Shown here: in pieces, positions 1 through 6,045 of the stretch
How positions within the stretch are numbered: the first letter of the stretch is position 1
Layout of the letters: every line of letters begins with the position of its first letter
NCBI GenBank assembly: GCA_035646375.1
Contig: DASRPM010000129.1
Span: 1-11,248, forward strand
DNA: 11,248 bases
Origin: DASYRM01 sp035646375
GTDB taxonomy: Bacteria > Acidobacteriota > Vicinamibacteria > Vicinamibacterales > UBA2999
Direction of reading: 5' to 3'
Made by a program: the position numbers and the translations under genes
Notes under the pieces: generated by a model
What the model was told of the DNA's origin: nothing
Seen by the model: only the letters and a program-made list of their open reading frames with translations
Databases searched by the model: none

Positions 1-564
1 GCGCATGAGATCGCCCGCACGTACGGGGCGCGCGCGCAGCTCGCGCAGCCGCCGATAGGCGAACACGCGCTCGATGAACGCCTCGCGCAGTTTCGGATCG
101 TTGAGGCGCCCTTCTTCTTCGAGCGGCAGCAGCGGCTGCGCCTCGGCGAGCCCGGCGGCGAACAGCCCTCGACCGTCACGGGCGCCACCCGAGCCGCCGT
201 GGACCTTCACGCGAAAGAGGCCGCAGGAGGGCGAATCCTTCTTCAGCACGTAGCCGTCGAGATCGAGCGAGGCGAGCTGCCGCAGCCTGGCAGCCACCGC
301 CGTCTGCAGCTGATTGGTGACGTCGAGCCTGGTGCGCACCGTCACGAGCCGCGCGCCGTCGCCGGCGCGAACGAGGTGCATCGGCTCGCGTGGGGTTCCG
401 AAGCCGGCTTCCACTTCGGGACAGACCGGCACCCACTCGACGAAGCGGCCCAGGAGATCGGTGAGGAACGGGTGCCGCTTGTGGCCGCCGTCGTAGCGCA
501 CCTCGTTGCCGAGCAGGCAGGCCGACACGCCAAGACGAAGCGTGCCGGCCTCGACGGATCTCAC
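1..564 (-). CDS. DUF523-DUF1722 protein, TudS/YbgA-like (partial, 3' end off the window)
   Basis: 188 codons are visible and the frame is still open at the left edge. Residues about 9-150 match the DUF523 domain: SACLLGNEVRYDGGHKRHPF near the start, then PVCPEVEAGFGTPREP and KDSPSCGLF. The three cysteines C16, C48 and C114 sit where the [4Fe-4S] ligands of thiouracil desulfurase TudS (a DUF523 protein) are expected. From about residue 165 the sequence (AYRRLRELRARPVRAGDLMR) looks like the beginning of a DUF1722 domain, as in E. coli YbgA. Desulfurization of thiolated uracil is therefore a family-based guess; the substrate of the two-domain form is not known to me. GTG at 564 is chosen because the conserved domain begins eight codons later and no ATG precedes it in frame; the ribosome site is weak. 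It follows the CBS gene by 19 bases on the same strand, so co-transcription is likely. Confidence 0.85.
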   Translation of the reverse strand, partial: MRSVEAGTLRLGVSACLLGNEVRYDGGHKRHPFLTDLLGRFVEWVPVCPEVEAGFGTPREPMHLVRAGDGARLVTVRTRLDVTNQLQTAVAARLRQLASLDLDGYVLKKDSPSCGLFRVKVHGGSGGARDGRGLFAAGLAEAQPLLPLEEEGRLNDPKLREAFIERVFAYRRLRELRARPVRAGDLMR

Positions 565-583
565 ATCGAGATCGTATCCCGCC

Positions 584-1024
584 CTAGCGGGACGGGGTTC
601 CGCTATCGCGCGACACCTCCCGCACCAGCTCCGCGACGTCGTGCTCGCGCCCGGTCCACGCAAGGTCGGCCTGCGCGATGATGCCGACGCAGCAGCCCTG
701 GGCGTCCACCACGGGAAGCCTGCGGATCTGATGGGTCTCCATCGTGTGCATGATCTCCTGCAGCGGCGTATCGGAGGTCACCGAGATCACGGGTTGAGTC
801 ATGTATTGCTCGGCCGTATGCGCCATCGGGTTCTTGCCGTCCGCGACCACGCGGCAGACGATGTCGCGATCGGTGATCACGCCGATCAGCCGCTCGGCGC
901 GGTCCACCACCGGAATCTCGCCGCAGTCGTTCTGCACCATCAGCTTTGCTACCTGATCCAGCGTCGCGGCGGCCGTGCAACACGACGGCTCCGTCGTCAT
1001 GATGTCTCGTGCCAGTGTGGTCAT
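584..1024 (-). CDS. Tandem CBS-domain protein
   Basis: A 146-residue soluble protein consisting of two CBS motifs and little else. The first spans about residues 8-60, with GEIPVVD and LIGVITDRDI; the second spans about 75-125, with QIRRLPVVD and CVGIIAQADL. CBS pairs form a Bateman module that usually binds an adenine nucleotide such as AMP, ATP or SAM, and stand-alone copies are thought to sense energy state or regulate partners. No catalytic domain is attached. The ATG at 1024 is supported by a perfect AAGGAGG just upstream. It lies 19 bases ahead of the DUF523 gene on the same strand, so it probably heads a two-gene operon, and it is divergent from the ligase gene. The ligand and partner cannot be told from sequence. 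Cysteines are fairly abundant (C15, C16, C34, C57, C111, C112), which is unusual but may have no meaning. Confidence 0.93.
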   Translation of the reverse strand: MTTLARDIMTTEPSCCTAAATLDQVAKLMVQNDCGEIPVVDRAERLIGVITDRDIVCRVVADGKNPMAHTAEQYMTQPVISVTSDTPLQEIMHTMETHQIRRLPVVDAQGCCVGIIAQADLAWTGREHDVAELVREVSRDSGTPSR

Positions 1025-1028
1025 CGTG

Positions 1029-1035
1029 CCTCCTT
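1029..1035 (-). promoter_or_regulatory. Shine-Dalgarno of the CBS gene
   Basis: Read on the minus strand this is AAGGAGG, four bases ahead of the ATG at 1024. It is the strongest ribosome site in the window and fixes the start of the CBS protein. Confidence 0.85.
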
Positions 1036-1055
1036 CTCTCTGTGTTCTCTCTGTG
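1034..1055. repeat. Two tandem copies of an 11-bp unit in the CBS leader
   Basis: TTCTCTCTGTG occurs at 1034-1044 and again, without a gap, at 1045-1055. On the minus strand this reads as a purine-rich CACAGAGAGAA repeat that merges into the Shine-Dalgarno of the CBS gene. From memory, similar CTCTGTG strings are dispersed in many soil bacterial genomes, so it could be part of a dispersed repeat rather than gene-specific regulation. Confidence 0.6.
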
Positions 1056-1128
1056 CCCTTGGATCACGACTCAAGGCTGCAAAGTGCATTCCTCGCACTA
1101 CCTCGACCCTGGACGGAAGATGTGACAT

Positions 1129-1134
1129 AGGTGA
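1129..1134 (+). promoter_or_regulatory. Shine-Dalgarno of the ligase gene
   Basis: AGGTGA lies four bases ahead of the ATG at 1139. It supports this ATG over any of the in-frame upstream codons, which would lie antisense to the CBS gene. Confidence 0.6.
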
Positions 1135-1138
1135 AGGC

Positions 1139-2230
1139 ATGCCACCGGGACCGTTTCCAATCGAGCCACCCGTTGAGCCGATGCTCGCCAAGCTCGCCGC
1201 GGAGCTGCCTCCGGACGGCGGCCACTTCCTCTTCGAGCCGAAGTGGGACGGCTTTCGCGCGATCGTCTTCCGGGGCGGCGGCGACGTCTTCATTCAGAGC
1301 CGCGATCTGCGGCCGCTCGATCGCTACTTTCCCGAACTGCACGACCTGTTCCTCGAGCGGCTGCCCGACGGGTGCGTCGTGGACGGCGAGATCGTCATCG
1401 CGACGCCGGACGGGCTCGATTTCGACGCGCTGCAGATGCGGCTGCATCCGGCCGCGTCGCGCGCCGCGAAACTCTCGCGCGACAGCCCCGCCGCGTTCGT
1501 CGCGTTCGACCTGCTGGCTGTCGGCGGCGGCGACGTGCGCGAGGCGGCGCAGGAGGAGCGGCGCGCCCGGCTCGAGCAGCTGATTGGCGGCGCGGGCGAA
1601 CCGATCCATCTGACGCCGATGACGCGCGATCGGACGGTGGCGGCCGAGTGGCTGCAGCGCTTCGAGGGCGCCGGGCTCGACGGCGTGGTGGCCAAGCCCG
1701 CCGCCGGCGCCTATCAGCCCGGCAAGCGCGCGATGCTGAAGATCAAGCACGCGCGGACCGCCGACTGCGTGGTGGCCGGATTCCGCTGGCACAAGGCGGG
1801 CCCCGGCGAGCTCATCGGCTCGCTGCTCCTCGGGCTCTTCGACGACCAGGGCCGGCTGCACCACGTGGGCGTGACGTCGGCGTTCACGATGGCGGGACGG
1901 CGCGCGCTGGCGGAGGAGCTGGCCCCACTGCGGGTCAATGCGCTCGAGCACCATCCGTGGCGCGAATGGGCCGAAGCTCAGGCGGCGATGGGTGGCACCC
2001 GGATGCCGGGTGGGCAGAGCCGGTGGAGCGCGGGCAAGGACCTGTCGTGGGAGCCGCTTCGCGTCGAGCGCGTGTGCGAGGTGAAGTACGACCACATGCA
2101 GGGCGACCGCTTCCGGCACGCGGCCGTGTTCGAGCGCTGGCGGCCCGACCGCCAGCCGCGCGACTGCCGCTACGACCAGCTCGAAGTCACGACTCCGTAC
2201 GAGCTCGCGAAGGTGTTCGGCGCGGTGTAG
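1139..2230 (+). CDS. ATP-dependent DNA ligase, LigC/LigD-ligase type
   Basis: 363 residues, the usual size of a stand-alone bacterial ATP ligase made of a nucleotidyltransferase domain plus an OB fold. It seals nicks in duplex DNA with ATP (EC 6.5.1.1). Visible nucleotidyltransferase motifs in order: EPKWDGFR with the adenylated lysine K35; SRDLRPL after it; VDGEIV at 81-86 with E84; VAFDLL at 121-126; DGVVAK at 181-186; and LKIKH at 200-204 with K201 and K203. Residues about 205-363 fit the OB-fold domain, ending in RFRHAAVFERWRPDR and a YDQLEV tail typical of LigC/LigD ligases. No polymerase or phosphoesterase domain is fused. The frame stays open for more than 600 bases upstream, but that part is antisense to the CBS gene; the ATG at 1139 with AGGTGA ahead is the sensible start. 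With the primase-polymerase at 4688-5974 it suggests a split NHEJ set. It converges with the exported protein downstream, leaving 21 bases. Confidence 0.95.
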   Translation: MPPGPFPIEPPVEPMLAKLAAELPPDGGHFLFEPKWDGFRAIVFRGGGDVFIQSRDLRPLDRYFPELHDLFLERLPDGCVVDGEIVIATPDGLDFDALQMRLHPAASRAAKLSRDSPAAFVAFDLLAVGGGDVREAAQEERRARLEQLIGGAGEPIHLTPMTRDRTVAAEWLQRFEGAGLDGVVAKPAAGAYQPGKRAMLKIKHARTADCVVAGFRWHKAGPGELIGSLLLGLFDDQGRLHHVGVTSAFTMAGRRALAEELAPLRVNALEHHPWREWAEAQAAMGGTRMPGGQSRWSAGKDLSWEPLRVERVCEVKYDHMQGDRFRHAAVFERWRPDRQPRDCRYDQLEVTTPYELAKVFGAV

Positions 2231-2260
2231 AAACGAAGCGACGGGCCGCGCTCACCGCGC
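2220..2260. terminator. Possible bidirectional hairpin between convergent genes
   Basis: GCGCGGTG at 2220-2227 is perfectly complementary to CACCGCGC at 2253-2260, and an inner AGCG/CGCT pair (2237-2240 with 2249-2252) can extend the structure. It spans the stop codons of both convergent genes. There is no T tract, so this is a candidate only. Confidence 0.35.
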
Positions 2261-4621
2261 AACGTCGGTGAAGCGTGTGCCGAGCCAGCGTTCGGGCACT
2301 CGCACGCGCAGCTCCTGGTATCGCCCCTTCCGGAACACGGTGAACGCCATCATCTCGTCGTACGAGAAGCGCACCGCCACCTGGTACTGGCCCACGTCGT
2401 GTACCCGCCACCCATCGACGCCCACGATGATGTCGCCCGGTTCGAAGCCAAGCGACTGAAGGCGCGTACCGAACAGCTTGAATCGGATGCCATCGCCCGC
2501 CGCCGCCGGCAGCGCGTGCGCGACGAGCGGCTGCGGCCCGAGTGGGTACTCGTCGCGCATCTGTTCAGCCGCCTTCGTCTGCAGCGCGCGATCGTTCGTC
2601 GCCAGGGCCCGCCGCATCAAGAACGTCCCCATCGGCGTGGTGTCCTCGTAGCGCTCGTCGATTTGCTGCAGCAGCTCCGCGGCCTCTCGCGGTCGCCCCT
2701 GACGCTCGTGCCATTCGGCGGCCAGCTGCAGGCCCCGAGACGAGCCGGTTTCTGCCGCCTCGCGCGCGAGCGCGTCGGCGCGCGCCGTGTGCCCGTTGGC
2801 CAGGTGATAGCGGAAGAGCCACGTGAGGCCGTTCGACACGCCGACGCGGTCGCGCCAGCCGTCGGCCCATGTGTCGTACGCCTGCGCGGCTTCCGCGGTG
2901 CGGCCGGCCAGGAGGAGCATGTCGGCAAGCCTGTCGCACTGGCCCGGGACGAGGCCGCACAGCGACCGCGCCACATCGAACCACTCCGCTGGCGGCAGGT
3001 TCATGTAATCGAGGAGTTTCCTCAGCGCGGACTCGTCGTATTCGAGCAGCGGGCCGAACGCCTTGCGCACCGCGGCGAGCGTCGGCTTGCCGTCCACACC
3101 CAGCCACTGATCGCCCCACTGCGTCCAGTGGTCATAGGGCATCTCACGCGCCCACGCGGCGGCCTGTGCGCGCGTCGCGGGACGCGGGCAGCCGGGGCGC
3201 AGGGAGCGATCGCCGAGCTCGAACGCCGTGCCGGCCGGCACGGCCGGGGTGAACCATGCCTGATCGAGCGGAAACGGCGCGGCGCGATCGGCATAGTCCG
3301 GTTTCTGGAGCAAGAGCGTCCACCCGCGCTGCGTGATGAGATCGGGCGTGTCGCGGACGAGGGGCCGGGCGCGTTCCAGCGCGAGCTTGTACTGAGCCGG
3401 CGAGTCGGCGATCCACCGGAGCGCGATAGGCGACAGCCGGAGCGCGCCGAATTTCTCGTCGACCATCGCGAACATTCCTTCGCGCTGCTCGTCGTCGCCC
3501 AATTGGCCGGCGAAGTACGCGCGGGAGATGAACGCGTGCAGCAGGTGCCGCTGCTGATGCGCGGCCCACATGCCCCAGTCGAGCACTCGGACCTTCACCC
3601 AGCTGCCTGATCGTTCCACCGGACTTGCCGCCGGACGCGCATTCAGCGCCTGGAGGAGATCGCCGACCCCGGGCACCTCCGTCCGGCCGTGCATCTGCAT
3701 CCAGATGGACGCCGACTCGATCACCTCGTTCTTGATCTGGTCCGCCGTCCAATGCCCCGCTTCGATGTTGATGCCGCCCTCGTCGAACGCGAACCGGGCC
3801 CAGTCCACGACCTCGGGGCCGCTGTCGCCGAGCGTGTCCATGTAATCCAGAAACGCGTCGGTGCCGAGCCGCTCCCGAACGGCGCGCGCGTACTCGAGCT
3901 GCAGGAGCCTTGGCGCGCCAGCCGGAAGCTTGGCGCGCCAGTCGCCCGTGATCCGCAGCCGCAGCGCGCGCACCCACGCGCGGTCGCCCGCAGATCCGGC
4001 GCGCGCCTCCACGCCGTCGACAATCGCCATCGCCTCGCGCTGGTGCCCCACCAGGGCGGTGAGAATCGCGCGGGCCAGCGTGCCGTCGAGCGTCTCGTCG
4101 ATGGACGGCCGCCGCAGCGCGCGCGCCACCGCCAGGTGCGCCGCCATTCGCGACAGCGACGGCCGCACGTCGTGGAACCAGGCCGACGCTTCGCGGAGCG
4201 CGAACGCACCGACGATCAACGCCGCCGCCTCGTGCGCCGCCGGCGCCCGCATGTCGCGCTCGAGCACCAGCGACACGCGCCCGTTCTGCTCGATCAGCGT
4301 GCTCGACGTCAGGTTGACCAGGTGCTCACGGACGGCGAGATCCGAGTCAGCGGGCGCGGGTTCGAACGCCGCCTCGGCGGCGCCACGGTAGGTCGCCGGC
4401 GACCAGATGTGATTCGCGATGACTGCGGCGGGCAGCGCGGTCTTGCCGCTCATGTCCTCGATGGCCGCCATGACGTCGGCGAGAATCCACGCCTGCTCGG
4501 TGGCGAGCCTGGGCGCGGCCGGCGCCGGCGCCGTCGTCGATGACTGCGCGACTGCGACGCCACGTGAAGCCGTGAGGACCACGGCGGCGAGAATTGTGAC
4601 GACGATTACGGTCTTGCGCAC
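2252..4621 (-). CDS. Exported protein of unknown function with TPR-like helices and a C-terminal PDZ-like domain
   Basis: 789 residues. The N-terminus (MRKTVIVVTILAAVVLTASR) is a signal peptide, with likely cleavage after AVA near residue 25, so the protein should act in the periplasm or outside. I do not recognise residues 26-550. Residues about 553-708 are alanine- and leucine-rich helix pairs of TPR character (for example AGRTAEAAQAYDTWADGW and RQGRPREAAELLQQIDERY). Residues about 709-785 look like a PDZ domain: LQSLGFEPGDIIVGVDG followed by a beta-rich end (AFTVFRKGRYQELRVRVP). PDZ domains bind peptide tails, and with TPR-like helices a scaffold or substrate-recognition role is plausible; no protease or other catalytic motif was found. 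The start codon is GTG at 4621 with a poor ribosome site. It lies 66 bases behind the polymerase gene on the same strand, so co-transcription is possible although the two products act in different compartments. Confidence 0.8.
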   Translation of the reverse strand: MRKTVIVVTILAAVVLTASRGVAVAQSSTTAPAPAAPRLATEQAWILADVMAAIEDMSGKTALPAAVIANHIWSPATYRGAAEAAFEPAPADSDLAVREHLVNLTSSTLIEQNGRVSLVLERDMRAPAAHEAAALIVGAFALREASAWFHDVRPSLSRMAAHLAVARALRRPSIDETLDGTLARAILTALVGHQREAMAIVDGVEARAGSAGDRAWVRALRLRITGDWRAKLPAGAPRLLQLEYARAVRERLGTDAFLDYMDTLGDSGPEVVDWARFAFDEGGINIEAGHWTADQIKNEVIESASIWMQMHGRTEVPGVGDLLQALNARPAASPVERSGSWVKVRVLDWGMWAAHQQRHLLHAFISRAYFAGQLGDDEQREGMFAMVDEKFGALRLSPIALRWIADSPAQYKLALERARPLVRDTPDLITQRGWTLLLQKPDYADRAAPFPLDQAWFTPAVPAGTAFELGDRSLRPGCPRPATRAQAAAWAREMPYDHWTQWGDQWLGVDGKPTLAAVRKAFGPLLEYDESALRKLLDYMNLPPAEWFDVARSLCGLVPGQCDRLADMLLLAGRTAEAAQAYDTWADGWRDRVGVSNGLTWLFRYHLANGHTARADALAREAAETGSSRGLQLAAEWHERQGRPREAAELLQQIDERYEDTTPMGTFLMRRALATNDRALQTKAAEQMRDEYPLGPQPLVAHALPAAAGDGIRFKLFGTRLQSLGFEPGDIIVGVDGWRVHDVGQYQVAVRFSYDEMMAFTVFRKGRYQELRVRVPERWLGTRFTDVAR
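3909..3941. repeat. 13-bp direct repeat containing a palindrome, inside a coding region
   Basis: CTTGGCGCGCCAG occurs at 3909-3921 and 3929-3941, 20 bases apart. Because 20 is not a multiple of three, the two copies are read in different frames of the exported protein, so the repeat is not a protein-level repeat. Confidence 0.6.
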
Positions 4622-4641
4622 GGTGAACAGCTCGACTGCGA

Positions 4642-4674
4642 GAAATGGGCGCGCATTCGCGCGCGCACGATTTC
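4642..4674. other. Stem-loop between the polymerase and exported-protein genes
   Basis: GCGCGC at 4649-4654 and GCGCGC at 4659-4664 flank a four-base loop, and GAAAT (4642-4646) can pair with ATTTC (4670-4674) outside. It lies in the 66-base gap between two minus-strand genes. It could attenuate transcription or protect the 3' end of the polymerase message; it has no T tract. Confidence 0.4.
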
Positions 4675-4687
4675 CCAGTGCAAGCCG

Positions 4688-5974
4688 TCAGCCGCGCCGC
4701 GTGCGCGGCCACTCCCCTTTCGGCCAGTCGTTCACGTCCTCATCGGGGTCGAGCGCTTCCTGCGATGGACGCGCAGCGTCAGGCACGTGCTGCAAATTGA
4801 CGCGGATGCGCGTCCAGGTGCGGAACCGTCCGCGCATGGCGTCCACGAGCACGTCGGCCGGCTCGAGGTGCGCGGCCGCACCCGGATGGCGCGCCTTCCA
4901 TCGCTCGAACCCGGCGATAGCGTCGGTCTTCTCGCGGGCCCGTGCGATTTCGATCAGCGGGTGCTTCGGCACGCGCCGCTTCGATGGCGCCACGCGCGGC
5001 GCTTCGCCCGGCTGCTTGCGATAGTGCGGCGGCCAGGGCGCGTCGCCGAGCCCGTCCTTCTCCTGGCGGGCCGACAGTTCGAGCAGCGCGTCGAGGCTGG
5101 CGGGATGCCGATCGATGTCGCGATGTCGATCACCCACGGCCGCGAAACGAGCGAGCATCGTCGCCAGGGTGAAATCGGCCGGCTCGCACGCCTCCACTTC
5201 GTCCCAGGCGAGCGGCGCCGACACGCGTGCGTCGGGCTTGGGCCGGATGGAATAGGCCGCGGCAATCGTCCGGTCCTTCGCGTTCTGGTTGTAGTCGAGG
5301 AAGACGCCGTGGCGCTCCTCCTTCCACCACTTGCTGGTGGCGAGCGCCGGCGCGCGGCGCTCGACCTCGCGCGCAAAGGCGAGCGCGGCGCGGCGTACCT
5401 CGGTGAACCCCCATCGCGGCTCGATGCGCACGTAGATGTGCATGCCGCGCGACCCCGACGTCTTGGGCCAGCCGGTCAGACCGAGGTCCGCGAGCGTGGC
5501 CCGGACCACGGTGGCCACCTGCCGCACCTGCGGCCACTCGACGCCAGGCACCGGATCGAGGTCGATGCGCAGCTCGTCCGGATGCTCGAGATCGGCGGCG
5601 CGGACCGGATGGGGGTGCAGCTCGAGGCACGCGAGGTTGGCCATCCAGGCCAGCGACGCCGCGTCGCGCGGCACGACCTCGTGCGCCGTTCGCCCCGACG
5701 GGAATTTCAGCTCGACGACCTCCACCCACGGCGGGCGCGACTCCGGCGCCCGCTTCTGGTAGAACGACTCGCCGTCGATGCCGTTGGGAAAGCGGAGCAG
5801 CATGTTCGGCCGTCCGCCCGCGGCGCGCAACGCCCCGTCCGCGACGGCGATGTAGTAGCGGACGACGTCGAGCTTGGTGTGGCCCGCCTGCGGAAACAAC
5901 ATCTTGCGCGGGTTCGACACCTGCACGTCACGGCCGGCGATATTCAGGAGCTCGGATTCGACGGGCGCCGCCAC
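4688..5974 (-). CDS. LigD-type primase-polymerase (NHEJ polymerase)
   Basis: 428 residues from the GTG at 5974. It belongs to the archaeo-eukaryotic primase fold of LigD polymerase domains, which fill gaps and add ribonucleotides at broken DNA ends. Visible signatures: NPRKMLFPQAGHTKLDVVRY near the N-terminus; metal-binding motif I ELRIDLDP with D138 and D140; motif II TSGSRGMHIYV at 172-182 with H179; motif III VFLDYNQNAKDRTIA with D227. Residues about 300-428 form an extra tail with GLGDAPWPPHYRKQPGEAPR and a basic stretch, as in stand-alone actinobacterial-type LigD polymerases; no ligase or phosphoesterase domain is present. The frame stays open up to a GTG at 6037, but that extension would cross the perfect inverted repeat at 5998-6028 and leave only eight bases to the divergent gene, so I prefer 5974. 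Neither start has a clear ribosome site. The partner ligase is at 1139-2230. Confidence 0.93.
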   Translation of the reverse strand: MAAPVESELLNIAGRDVQVSNPRKMLFPQAGHTKLDVVRYYIAVADGALRAAGGRPNMLLRFPNGIDGESFYQKRAPESRPPWVEVVELKFPSGRTAHEVVPRDAASLAWMANLACLELHPHPVRAADLEHPDELRIDLDPVPGVEWPQVRQVATVVRATLADLGLTGWPKTSGSRGMHIYVRIEPRWGFTEVRRAALAFAREVERRAPALATSKWWKEERHGVFLDYNQNAKDRTIAAAYSIRPKPDARVSAPLAWDEVEACEPADFTLATMLARFAAVGDRHRDIDRHPASLDALLELSARQEKDGLGDAPWPPHYRKQPGEAPRVAPSKRRVPKHPLIEIARAREKTDAIAGFERWKARHPGAAAHLEPADVLVDAMRGRFRTWTRIRVNLQHVPDAARPSQEALDPDEDVNDWPKGEWPRTRRG

Positions 5975-5997
5975 CGCACACAGCTTAGATCGCTCGG

Positions 5998-6028
5998 GAA
6001 CCGCGCTCGATCCGCCTCGGCGCGGTTC
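5998..6028. promoter_or_regulatory. Perfect 9-bp inverted repeat in a divergent promoter region
   Basis: GAACCGCGC at 5998-6006 and GCGCGGTTC at 6020-6028 are exact reverse complements with 13 bases between. The repeat occupies the spacer between the divergent polymerase (start 5974) and metallophosphoesterase (start 6046) genes. It may be an operator for a dimeric regulator or a leader hairpin ahead of the metallophosphoesterase. No regulator gene is nearby. Confidence 0.5.
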
Positions 6029-6045
6029 GTGCAGCACGAGCGGAC

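Noticed and set aside
1083..1099. AGTGC/GCACT inverted repeat in the CBS-ligase spacer
   Set aside because: Five-base arms with a seven-base gap are expected by chance at this base composition; no matching promoter elements found.
506..1138. In-frame upstream extension of the ligase (frame open from 506)
   Set aside because: It is antisense to the well-supported CBS gene, has no family similarity, and the ATG at 1139 has a ribosome site and begins a normal-length ligase.
1064..2119. 351-codon open frame on the minus strand
   Set aside because: Antisense shadow of the ligase gene; low-complexity Arg/Ala/Leu composition and no domain.
2399..3610. 403-codon open frame on the plus strand
   Set aside because: Antisense to the exported PDZ protein; composition is typical of a GC-driven shadow frame.
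3689..4543. 284-codon open frame on the plus strand
   Set aside because: Also antisense to the exported protein, Arg/His-rich, with no recognisable motif.
5975..6037. 21-residue N-terminal extension of the polymerase from a GTG at 6037
   Set aside because: It would cover the perfect inverted repeat and leave eight bases to the divergent gene; family similarity begins after 5974. It is not excluded by sequence alone.
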